Source: Bacillota bacterium
GTDB lineage: Bacteria > Bacillota > Halanaerobiia > B1SED10-174
Assembly: GCA_007122335.1 (NCBI GenBank)
Contig: SKTZ01000021.1
Span: forward strand, 19,406 to 83,405
Direction: 5' to 3'
Length of the DNA stretch: 64,000 nt
The notes under the pieces: generated by a model
What the model saw: the letters and a program-made list of their open reading frames with translations, nothing else
What the model was told of the DNA's origin: nothing
Databases searched by the model: none
Shown: positions 55,838 to 64,000 of the stretch, piece by piece
How positions within the stretch are numbered: the first letter of the stretch is position 1
How the letters are laid out: the number at the start of each line of letters is the position of its first letter
Translations under genes and position numbers: made by a program

Positions 55838-56818
55838 ATGCTGCGTACTGGAATCAGCGGTTTGGGAATTTCCATCCCGGAGAAAGTTTTAACTAATCGG
55901 GATTTGGAAAAAATGATTGAAACAACCGACGAATGGATCAGGACAAGAACCGGAATAGTAGAAAGAAGAATTGTAGAGGAAGGGCAAACCACTCTGGATC
56001 TATGCATTGAAGCTGCAGGCAACGCCCTGGTAAGTGCAGGGGTTCAGCCTGAAGATTTAGATCTTATAATTGTTGCAACTGTCACCCCGGATATGATTTT
56101 TCCCGCAACTGCCTGTCTCCTGCAAGATAGGCTTGGAGCAAACAAAGCCGCTGCTTTTGACCTTGAAGCAGGTTGTTCAGGATTTGTTTATGCTCTGGTT
56201 ACCGGGGCCCAATTTATTTCAACTGGCGCCTATAAAAAGGTTTTGGTAGTTGGCGCAGAAACCCTTTCCAAAATTACCGACTGGGAAGACCGGAATACCT
56301 GTGTCCTTTTTGGAGACGGGGCCGGAGCATGTGTTTTGGAACCGGTTGAAAAGGGTGGAATACTGGGTTTTGATCTGGGTTCTGATGGAGCAGGAGGAAA
56401 ATTTTTGGATCTTCCTGCCGGGGGCTCGCGGCTTCCTGCCTCAGAAGACACAGTAGCTCAAAGGTTGCATTATATTCGAATGGATGGAAATCAGGTTTTC
56501 AAATTTGCCGTGAAAGCCATGGGTAAGGCCGCTTTAAAAGCCCTGGAAATGGCTGGCCTATCCAATGAAGATATAGATCTTTTTATTCCCCATCAGGCCA
56601 ACAAAAGGATAATTGACGCCGCCGGGCGAAAACTCGGATTGCCCGAAGAAAAGGTATACATGAACCTAGAGAGATATGGTAATACATCGGGAGCTTCTAT
56701 ACCGCTAGCTCTTTATGAAGCGGTAAATGAAGGGAAGGTAAAAAAGGGAGATATAATAGTCCTATCAGGATTTGGAGCCGGTCTATCATGGGCGGCTGCA
56801 GTTTTGGAATGGATTTAA
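55838..56818 (+). CDS. fabH: Beta-ketoacyl-ACP synthase III
   Basis: TDEWIRTRTGIVERRI; AFDLEAGCSGFVYAL; FGDGAGACVLEP; PHQANKRIIDAAGRKL; ERYGNTSGASIPLAL. Confidence 0.95.
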   Translation: MLRTGISGLGISIPEKVLTNRDLEKMIETTDEWIRTRTGIVERRIVEEGQTTLDLCIEAAGNALVSAGVQPEDLDLIIVATVTPDMIFPATACLLQDRLGANKAAAFDLEAGCSGFVYALVTGAQFISTGAYKKVLVVGAETLSKITDWEDRNTCVLFGDGAGACVLEPVEKGGILGFDLGSDGAGGKFLDLPAGGSRLPASEDTVAQRLHYIRMDGNQVFKFAVKAMGKAALKALEMAGLSNEDIDLFIPHQANKRIIDAAGRKLGLPEEKVYMNLERYGNTSGASIPLALYEAVNEGKVKKGDIIVLSGFGAGLSWAAAVLEWI

Positions 56819-56841
56819 GGAGAAAATAAAGGAGGCAGGGT

Positions 56842-57780
56842 ATGCAGACCGAGATAACAAAAATGCTTGGGATAAAGTACCCTCTTTTTCAGGGAGGAAT
56901 GGCCTGGGTTTCCGATGCTGAACTTGCGGCAGCGGTTTCCAATGCAGGTGGACTGGGAATTATTGGGGCCGGAAGTGCCCGGGGTTCCTGGGTTCGAGAG
57001 GAGATAAAAAAAGCCCGCAAACTTACCACCAAACCTTTCGGGGTAAATATTATGCTTATGTCCCCCGAGGTAGAAGAAGTAGTTGATGTGGTTTGTGAGG
57101 AAAGGGTAGAGGTGGTCACAACAGGAGCAGGAAATCCTGGGAAGTATATGGAGAGATTTGCCCGTTCAGAGATCAAAGTTTTTCCCATAGCCCCTACTCT
57201 TGCTCTGGCCAGGCGATTGTCCAGGTACCCAATAGCTGGAATAATTGCCGAAGGTGGAGAGGCCGGGGGTCATGTGGGGGACGTTTCTACAATGGTCCTG
57301 GTTGCTCTTCTGGCCAAGGAAATCAAAACTCCTGTTATTGCAGCAGGAGGTATTGCTGATGGAAGGGGTTTTACAGCGGCTTTAGCCCTGGGAGCAGAAG
57401 GGGTCCAGCTTGGAACTGTTTTTGTTTGTACTCAGGAATGCAATGTTCATGAGAATTATAAACAGGCCATCTTGAAAGCAAAAGAAAGGAGCACCACCGT
57501 TACGGGGAAAAGTTTGAATCGCCCGGTTCGCTGCCTTGAGAATAAACTGGTTAAAGAACTTGAAAAAATGGATCGGGAGGGAGCTTCTCCCGAAGAATTT
57601 GAGAAAATTGCCGCTGGTAGTTTAAGGGAAGCCGTTCAGGAAGGAAATCTTGAACTGGGAAGTCTAATGGCGGGTCAATCTGCAGCGCTAATCAATACAA
57701 TAAAACCCGTCGGGGAAGTTATTGAAAGTATTATTTCTGAAGCTTATGAAACCAGAGACAGGCTTGATAAATTTTTCTAA
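56842..57780 (+). CDS. fabK: Enoyl-ACP reductase II (FabK-type)
   Basis: ITKMLGIKYPLFQGGMAWVSDAELAAAVSNAGGLGIIGAG; IAEGGEAGGHVGDVSTM; VIAAGGIADGRGFTAALALGAEGVQLGT. Confidence 0.93.
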   Translation: MQTEITKMLGIKYPLFQGGMAWVSDAELAAAVSNAGGLGIIGAGSARGSWVREEIKKARKLTTKPFGVNIMLMSPEVEEVVDVVCEERVEVVTTGAGNPGKYMERFARSEIKVFPIAPTLALARRLSRYPIAGIIAEGGEAGGHVGDVSTMVLVALLAKEIKTPVIAAGGIADGRGFTAALALGAEGVQLGTVFVCTQECNVHENYKQAILKAKERSTTVTGKSLNRPVRCLENKLVKELEKMDREGASPEEFEKIAAGSLREAVQEGNLELGSLMAGQSAALINTIKPVGEVIESIISEAYETRDRLDKFF

Positions 57781-57794
57781 AGGAGTTGGAAATA

Positions 57795-58760
57795 ATGGGT
57801 GACAAACTGGCCTTTCTCTTTCCCGGTCAGGGATCTCAGGAAGTTGGAATGGGAAAAGAATTTTATAACAATTTTTCCAGGGCGAGAGAGGTTTTTGACA
57901 GGGCTAACGAAGTTTTGGGTTTTGATTTAAAAGAACTCTGTTTTTATGGTCCTGAAGATGAATTGCAAAAAACATATAACGCTCAACCCGGCATTTTGAC
58001 CACAAGTATAGCTGCTTTTGAAGTTATTCGTAGCTTTAATCTTAGACCAAATGCTGTTGCAGGGCACAGTCTGGGAGAAATAACTTCTCTTGTTGCTGCT
58101 GGAGTAATAGAATTTACAGATGCAGTCCAGCTTGTCAGGTCTAGAGGGAAGTTAATGGAAAAAGCTTTCCCCACTGGTAAGGGGGGAATGGCTGCTGTTA
58201 TTGGCATGGAACCAAAAGAAATTGAAAAAATATGCGAGCAGGTTGAAGGGGTTTTACAGGTTGCCAACTATAATTCGCCTTCTCAAGTGGTAGTGTCAGG
58301 AGAAATGGGTTCAGTTAAAAAGGGAATGAAAATGTTAAAAGAAGCGGGGGCGCAGAAAGTTGTTCCCCTGAGGGTAAGCGGACCCTTTCATTCGGAATTA
58401 ATGGAAAAAGCAGGCGATGAGTTTGCCAGGTACTTAAATGACGTTGAATTTAAAGCTCCCCGCTGTAAATTCTATTCTAACGTTACCGGGGAAAATGTTT
58501 CAGATCCTGAAAAAATTAAAGAACTTTTGCTCAAACAGATCTCTGCCCCAGTTTTTTGGAGCAAAATCATGGTGAAAATGGTGGAGAAAGAATTTGATCC
58601 CATAATTATAGTTGGAGAAGGAAAAGCATTAGTTTCTTTTGTTCGTGCTGTTGATAGGAAAAGGAGGCCCTATCAATGCTCTGATCTGGCTACCCTATAT
58701 AAGGTTCTGGGTGACCTTAATTCTGACCAGGTCGGTTATAAAGAAAAGGCTTTAATCTAA
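57795..58760 (+). CDS. fabD: Malonyl-CoA:ACP transacylase
   Basis: [52 protein letters not shown]. Confidence 0.95.
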   Translation: MGDKLAFLFPGQGSQEVGMGKEFYNNFSRAREVFDRANEVLGFDLKELCFYGPEDELQKTYNAQPGILTTSIAAFEVIRSFNLRPNAVAGHSLGEITSLVAAGVIEFTDAVQLVRSRGKLMEKAFPTGKGGMAAVIGMEPKEIEKICEQVEGVLQVANYNSPSQVVVSGEMGSVKKGMKMLKEAGAQKVVPLRVSGPFHSELMEKAGDEFARYLNDVEFKAPRCKFYSNVTGENVSDPEKIKELLLKQISAPVFWSKIMVKMVEKEFDPIIIVGEGKALVSFVRAVDRKRRPYQCSDLATLYKVLGDLNSDQVGYKEKALI

Positions 58761-58782
58761 TACTAATTGGAGGAGGTTGATC

Positions 58783-59010
58783 ATGAATATTCAGGAACGT
58801 TTGGTCAGTTTAATCACTGAAAAATTGGGAGTAGATGCTGCGGAAGTTACACCTGAGGCCAGGTTTATCGATGATCTAGGTGCAGATTCTCTTGATATTG
58901 TGGAATTAATAATGGATCTTGAAGACGAATTCGATCTGGAGATTCCTGACGAGGAGGCAGAAAAGCTCTCAACTGTGGGCGATGCCATTAAATATATCGA
59001 GAGCCAGTAG
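58783..59010 (+). CDS. acpP: Acyl carrier protein
   Basis: [46 protein letters not shown]. Confidence 0.97.
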   Translation: MNIQERLVSLITEKLGVDAAEVTPEARFIDDLGADSLDIVELIMDLEDEFDLEIPDEEAEKLSTVGDAIKYIESQ

Positions 59011-59029
59011 ACGATAAGGAGGTTTTTTG

Positions 59030-60271
59030 ATGGGCCGTAGGGTTGTAATAACGGGTATGGGTGCTATAACACCCCTCGGGAATGATGTGGAGAGTACATG
59101 GCAAAATCTTTTACAGGGAATAAGCGGAGTCGATCGGATTACCCGCTTTGATCCAGATGGATTTTCCACAAAAATCGGGGCGGAAGTAAAAGGCTTTGAT
59201 CCAACAAAATATATTGATAAAAGAGAAGCAAAAAGACTGGACCGTTTTGTCCAGTATGGATTGGCAGCATCCTATCAGGCCTGGGAAATGGCTGGACTGG
59301 ATAAACACAAACCAGACCCCACTACAGTTGGTGTTCTCGTAGGTTCGGGTATTGGGGGATTGGAGACTCTCGAAGAACAGCACAGCAATTATCTGGAGAA
59401 AGGTAGCCGCCGGATCAGCCCTTTCTTTGTTCCGATGATGATCGGGAATATGGCAGCTGGTAATATTTCAATTAATCTGGGCCTTAAAGGGCCGGTCACG
59501 TCTGTAGTGAGTGCCTGTGCGACCGGGACGGACGCCATTGGTGGTGCTTTCCGCTCCATCGCCTGGGGAGACGCTGATATCATGGTAACCGGTGGAACTG
59601 AAGCCTCTATTACCCCGATGGGGCTGGGAGGTTTTTGTTCGGCTCGCGCTCTTTCAACCCGGAACGACGATCCCCAAAAGGCCAGCAGACCTTTTGATGC
59701 GGAAAGAGATGGTTTTGTGATTGGTGAGGGAGCGGGTATCTTAATCCTGGAAAGCCTGGAAAGCGCCCAAAAAAGAGGGGCAAACATCCTAGCAGAAATT
59801 AAAGGTTACGGTTCTGTTGGAGATGCTTACCACCAGGTTCAACCCCATCCTCAGGGAGAGGGAGGAGCAAGGGCCATGGCCCGGGCGATACAGGACGCTG
59901 GTTGGGATCCGGAACAGGTTGATTACATTAACGCCCACGGAACAAGTACGGAATACAATGACCGACTGGAAACGGAAGCAATCAAGATAGTTTGCGGAGA
60001 CCAGGCTTACAAAATGTTAATCAATTCTTCTAAGTCAATGCTGGGGCACCTTCTGGGGGCGGCGGGAGCAGTGGAATTTATTGCTACAGTGAAAACTCTC
60101 CAGGAAGGGCGCGTTCACCCGACTATTAACCTTACCAATCCTGACCCCGATTGTGACCTTGATTATGTCCCGGATGGAACCCGCAATGTTGAAATTAAGC
60201 GAGCTCTTTCAAATTCTCTTGGTTTTGGCGGACATAACGCCTCCCTTGCAGTAGAGAAATGGGCTGGTTAA
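59030..60271 (+). CDS. fabF: Beta-ketoacyl-ACP synthase II
   Basis: RRVVITGMGAITPLGNDVESTWQNLL; VVSACATGTDAIGGAFR; NAHGTSTEYNDRLET; SKSMLGHLLGAAGAVE. Confidence 0.96.
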   Translation: MGRRVVITGMGAITPLGNDVESTWQNLLQGISGVDRITRFDPDGFSTKIGAEVKGFDPTKYIDKREAKRLDRFVQYGLAASYQAWEMAGLDKHKPDPTTVGVLVGSGIGGLETLEEQHSNYLEKGSRRISPFFVPMMIGNMAAGNISINLGLKGPVTSVVSACATGTDAIGGAFRSIAWGDADIMVTGGTEASITPMGLGGFCSARALSTRNDDPQKASRPFDAERDGFVIGEGAGILILESLESAQKRGANILAEIKGYGSVGDAYHQVQPHPQGEGGARAMARAIQDAGWDPEQVDYINAHGTSTEYNDRLETEAIKIVCGDQAYKMLINSSKSMLGHLLGAAGAVEFIATVKTLQEGRVHPTINLTNPDPDCDLDYVPDGTRNVEIKRALSNSLGFGGHNASLAVEKWAG

Positions 60272-60272
60272 A

Positions 60273-60719
60273 ATGCTTACTCAGGAAGAAATAAAAACAA
60301 TTATTCCCCACCGGGAACCATTTTTGCTTCTGGATGAGGTTACAGAACTGGAACCTGGAATCAGGGGTAAAGGAAAACTGGAGATTGGACCGACTCAAAT
60401 CTGGCTGGAGGGCCATTTCCCTGATTATCCTGTCTTTCCGGGAGTTCTTTTGACAGAAGCACTGGCCCAACTGGGTTCAGTTGTTGTGCTTTCCCAGGAG
60501 AATCTGCAGGGCTATATTCCCCTCTTCGCAGGGTTGGACCAGGTAAAATTCAGGAGACAGGTGCGGCCCGGAGATACAGTTGAACTGGAAATTGAAATAA
60601 TTAGAGCCAAAAAAACTTTTGGCATTGGCCGGGGTAGAGCTACAGTGGAGGGCAAAACAGTTGTGGATGGAAAGCTTAAATTTGCCCTCTTTTCGGGAGG
60701 TGATTCCGATCAAAACTGA
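60273..60719 (+). CDS. fabZ: 3-hydroxyacyl-ACP dehydratase
   Basis: [45 protein letters not shown]. Confidence 0.95.
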   Translation: MLTQEEIKTIIPHREPFLLLDEVTELEPGIRGKGKLEIGPTQIWLEGHFPDYPVFPGVLLTEALAQLGSVVVLSQENLQGYIPLFAGLDQVKFRRQVRPGDTVELEIEIIRAKKTFGIGRGRATVEGKTVVDGKLKFALFSGGDSDQN

Positions 60720-61161
60720 GGAAATTATCAAATTGATCGAAGCGATAAAAAATAGCGATTTTTCTGAATTTACCGTTGAGAATGAAGGGTTCCGTATTTC
60801 TCTCTCTCGGGGACGACCAGCAGAAATGGAAATTACAACAACCCCAGGTCCGGAGATTAAAACAAAGCAAGAAAGCACTGAACAAGAGACTGCGCCTGAA
60901 ATTAAAACGGATAAAAATCTGATTGAAGTTAATGCACCGATGGTAGGAACTTTCTATCGTGCTCCTTCACCTGAGGATGAACCTTTTGTCGGGGTGGGAG
61001 ACCTTGTTAAACCCGAGGATACCCTTTGCATCCTGGAAGCGATGAAGCTTATGAATGAAATCAAAGCCGAACAATCGGGGGAGATAGCTGAAATTCTGGT
61101 TGAAAATGGAGAAATGGTTGAATACGGACAACCCCTTTTCCGAATTAAGGTGAAATCATGA
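60700..61161 (+). CDS. accB: Biotin carboxyl carrier protein of acetyl-CoA carboxylase
   Basis: [25 protein letters not shown]...[15 protein letters not shown] start inside fabZ is tentative. Confidence 0.93.
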   Translation: MIPIKTEEIIKLIEAIKNSDFSEFTVENEGFRISLSRGRPAEMEITTTPGPEIKTKQESTEQETAPEIKTDKNLIEVNAPMVGTFYRAPSPEDEPFVGVGDLVKPEDTLCILEAMKLMNEIKAEQSGEIAEILVENGEMVEYGQPLFRIKVKS

Positions 61162-62513
61162 TTCGAAAAGTTTTAATTGCCAACAGAGGAGAAATAGCCG
61201 TCAGGGTTATCCGGGCCTGTCTTGAACTGGATATTGAGCCTGTAGCCGTTTATTCCCGTGGAGATGAAGAATCTCTTCATGTAAAAATGGCTCGGGAAGC
61301 CTACTGTATTGGACCACCTTCAGCTCAGGATAGTTATTTGAACATGCAAAATATTATTTCAACTGCAATTGGAGCCGGGGTTGATGCCATTCACCCCGGT
61401 TACGGTTTCCTGGCTGAAAATTCAACCTTCGCTGAGCTCTGTCAGCAGTGCGGATTGATTTTTATTGGCCCTCCCCCCCGGGCTATTGAAGAAATGGGCA
61501 ACAAAGAGAGGGCGAGAATACTGATGAAAAAAGCCGGTGTTCCCATTGTCCCGGGAAGTAAAGAAGGGCTTGATGATGCTCAGGAGGCTGCAAAAGTTGC
61601 TGGTGAAGTGGGTTATCCCATTATGCTGAAGGCTGCAGCCGGGGGTGGAGGCAAAGGGATGCGCTTGGTAGAAGAACCTTCTTTAATGGCCAGAGCTTTT
61701 TCTTTGACCAGAAGTGAAGCAGAAAAAGCTTTTTCCAATCCTCAGATTTACCTGGAAAAATATATTTCCCGGCCCCGCCACGTGGAAGTTCAGATCCTTG
61801 CGGATAATTATGGGAATGTTATTCATCTGGGGGAGAGGGATTGTTCCATTCAGCGGCGGCATCAAAAATTAATTGAAGAAGCTCCTTGTCCTGTTCTGGA
61901 TGAAGTCCTGCGGGGAAAAATGGGTGAAGCTGCTGTAAGAGCAGCCCAGGCGGTAGACTATACCGGGGCGGGAACGGTTGAATTTTTGCTGGATGACCGG
62001 GGAAATTTTTTCTTCATGGAAATGAATACCCGGATCCAGGTTGAACATCCAGTAACAGAGATGGTTACCGGAATTGATCTGGTCAAAGCCCAGCTGCAAA
62101 TTGCTGCCGGGGAAGAACTCGACCTCCATCAGGAGGATATAAAACTGGAGGGTGCAGCAATGGAATGTCGGATCAACGCCGAAGATCCTGCAAAGAATTT
62201 TTTGCCCCGGCCGGGATTGATTACCGAGTGGATCCCGCCCGGGGGCCCGGGTGTCCGGGTGGATTCCTTTATTTATTCAGGATACCGGGTAGTTCCCCAT
62301 TATGATTCCCTACTGGCAAAAGTAATTACCTGGGGAGCAGATAGAGAAGAAGCCCGGAACAGAATGCGCAGAGCGTTAGGGGAAATCAGCCTGAAGGGGG
62401 TTCCCAGCCCTATTGATCTTTATCTAATAATTTTGGAAAACGAGCAATTTTGTTCTGGAAACTATGATACTGGATTTTTGCCCGGATTAATTGAAGGTAA
62501 GGGGGGCGTTTGA
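61158..62513 (+). CDS. accC: Biotin carboxylase
   Basis: [92 protein letters not shown]. Confidence 0.97.
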   Translation: MIRKVLIANRGEIAVRVIRACLELDIEPVAVYSRGDEESLHVKMAREAYCIGPPSAQDSYLNMQNIISTAIGAGVDAIHPGYGFLAENSTFAELCQQCGLIFIGPPPRAIEEMGNKERARILMKKAGVPIVPGSKEGLDDAQEAAKVAGEVGYPIMLKAAAGGGGKGMRLVEEPSLMARAFSLTRSEAEKAFSNPQIYLEKYISRPRHVEVQILADNYGNVIHLGERDCSIQRRHQKLIEEAPCPVLDEVLRGKMGEAAVRAAQAVDYTGAGTVEFLLDDRGNFFFMEMNTRIQVEHPVTEMVTGIDLVKAQLQIAAGEELDLHQEDIKLEGAAMECRINAEDPAKNFLPRPGLITEWIPPGGPGVRVDSFIYSGYRVVPHYDSLLAKVITWGADREEARNRMRRALGEISLKGVPSPIDLYLIILENEQFCSGNYDTGFLPGLIEGKGGV

Positions 62514-62515
62514 TT

Positions 62516-63364
62516 ATGGCACTTTTCCGCAAAACCCGTTTTAGTCAGGTGGGAACAAGGGAAATTAAAAATGTTCCCAAAAATATTGCCAGCAAATGTC
62601 CGGAGTGTAAACATGTCCATATCGAAAAAGACCTTTCCCAGAAATTGAAGGTTTGCGATCGATGCGGTCATCATTTTTCCCTACCCGCAAAGCAAAGGCT
62701 CAAGCAGATTGTTGATGAAGGGACTTTTCGGGAAACTGACCCGGGATTAACCTCTGTTGATCCCCTGGAATTTCCTGGGTATGCAGAAAAACTGGAGCAG
62801 GTCCGGGAAAAATCGGGCTTAAATGAAGCGGTTATTACAGGTTTTGGGAAGTTAGAAGGTATTGAGTTAGGTCTGGGAATAATGGCCCCGGAGTTTATGC
62901 TGGGAAGTATGGGCTCAGTGGTGGGGGAGAAAATAACCCGGCTTATTAATAAATCCAGGGAAAAGAAAAAGCCCCTGGTAATTTTTTCAGCCTCAGGTGG
63001 GGCCCGCATGCAGGAGAGCATCTATTCCCTGATGCAGATGGCAAAAACCAGTGCTGCCCTGGCTCGCTTTTCCGACGCGGGGCAGCTGTACATTTCGGTG
63101 TTAACTCACCCTACGACAGGGGGAGTAACAGCAAGTTTTGCCATGCTTGGAGATATTAATATTGCCGAGCCAGGCTCCCTGATTGGATTTGCCGGCCCCA
63201 GGGTTATTCAGCAGACAATCGGCCAAAAATTACCAGAAGGTTTCCAGAGGGCTGAATTTTTACTTGAACATGGTTTTATTGACCGAATAGTTGAGAGAAA
63301 AAACCTGAAAAAAGAACTGGCCCTGCTTCTTAAATTTCATCAGGGGGGTGAAAAAGTTGGCTAG
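62516..63364 (+). CDS. accD: Acetyl-CoA carboxylase carboxyltransferase subunit beta
   Basis: [29 protein letters not shown] zinc motif; [42 protein letters not shown]. Confidence 0.96.
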   Translation: MALFRKTRFSQVGTREIKNVPKNIASKCPECKHVHIEKDLSQKLKVCDRCGHHFSLPAKQRLKQIVDEGTFRETDPGLTSVDPLEFPGYAEKLEQVREKSGLNEAVITGFGKLEGIELGLGIMAPEFMLGSMGSVVGEKITRLINKSREKKKPLVIFSASGGARMQESIYSLMQMAKTSAALARFSDAGQLYISVLTHPTTGGVTASFAMLGDINIAEPGSLIGFAGPRVIQQTIGQKLPEGFQRAEFLLEHGFIDRIVERKNLKKELALLLKFHQGGEKVG

Positions 63365-64000
63365 TTGGGGAAAACAGCTTGCTCACCTGGAAGAAAAAAT
63401 TAAAGAACTTGAAATTTTTGCCCGGGAGCAAAATATTGACCTTAGTGGGGAAATTAAGTCTCTCCAGGAAAAAGCAAAACAAATAAGAGAAGAACAAAAT
63501 ATCGAAATTACTCCCTGGCAGAGGGTAAAACTGGCCCGGAATATGGAAAGACCGACCACTCTTGATTATATAGAAATGATTTGCACGGATTTTACAGAAC
63601 TGCATGGGGACCGGCTTTTCAGCGATGATCCTGCGATTATTGCCGGAATTGCTCGATTGGGAGAACAGCCGGTTACAGTAATCGGACATCAAAAAGGTCG
63701 TTCAACAAAGGATAATATTGCCCGGAATTTTGGGATGCCTCACCCTGAAGGGTACCGAAAAGCTTTGAGACTAATGGAGCAAGCCAACAAATTTAACCGG
63801 CCGATTATTACTTTTATTGACACTCCCGGTGCTTATCCCGGTCTTGGAGCGGAGGAAAGGGGCCAGGGAGAAGCTATTGCCAGGAATTTAAGGGAAATGA
63901 GCGGGTTAAAAGTTCCCATAGTAGTAGTTGTAACAGGGGAAGGAGGGAGCGGAGGTGCACTGGCTCTTGCAGTAGGGGACTGGGTTTGTATGTTTGAAAA
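63348..64000 (+). CDS. accA: Acetyl-CoA carboxylase carboxyltransferase subunit alpha (truncated by window end)
   Basis: [44 protein letters not shown]...[68 protein letters not shown]. Confidence 0.96.
   Translation, partial: MKKLASWGKQLAHLEEKIKELEIFAREQNIDLSGEIKSLQEKAKQIREEQNIEITPWQRVKLARNMERPTTLDYIEMICTDFTELHGDRLFSDDPAIIAGIARLGEQPVTVIGHQKGRSTKDNIARNFGMPHPEGYRKALRLMEQANKFNRPIITFIDTPGAYPGLGAEERGQGEAIARNLREMSGLKVPIVVVVTGEGGSGGALALAVGDWVCMFE

Noticed and set aside
1-64000. CRISPR arrays, rRNA and tRNA genes
   Set aside because: No regularly spaced direct repeats and no rRNA or tRNA sequence recognised on reading; a tRNAscan-SE or CRISPRFinder run would settle it.

Overview
The window appears to be chromosomal DNA from an anaerobic Firmicutes-type bacterium, probably diderm: it encodes a PilQ-type secretin and an OmpH/Skp-like protein. 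It is densely coded, mostly on the + strand. In order it holds: an RtcB fragment (-); a lone prepilin; a two-component system with an atypical REC + winged-helix regulator; an S9 peptidase; threonine aldolase; a type IV pilus/T2SS-like cluster (pilB, pilC, four pilin-like genes, pilMNOPQ); pepP-like and efp; Asp23/AmaP/nusB; an AbrB-like permease (-); a Na+/Ca2+ exchanger; a lipase; tex; korAB; acylphosphatase; a protein with a CFI-box-like C-terminus; amidohydrolase; asnS; an HD-GYP protein; an AddAB-like nuclease pair; MFS and OmpH-like genes; an fdhE-fdhA(Sec)-fdhB-rnfC-rnfD operon; a MurB-like protein; a divergent IS1634-like protein (-); and a fatty-acid synthesis operon (fabH-fabK-fabD-acpP-fabF-fabZ-accBCDA) without fabG. 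The most interesting observations are: (1) a selenocysteine formate dehydrogenase, with a readable SECIS hairpin, in an operon that ends in RnfC and RnfD only; (2) a 33-aa signal-peptide-like ORF whose Shine-Dalgarno lies in a 12-bp hairpin, inside a 220-bp segment bounded by 14-bp inverted repeats, directly upstream of a membrane HD-GYP protein; (3) a leader upstream of fdhE with mutually exclusive pairing options. All family calls come from reading motifs by eye; no database search was run.
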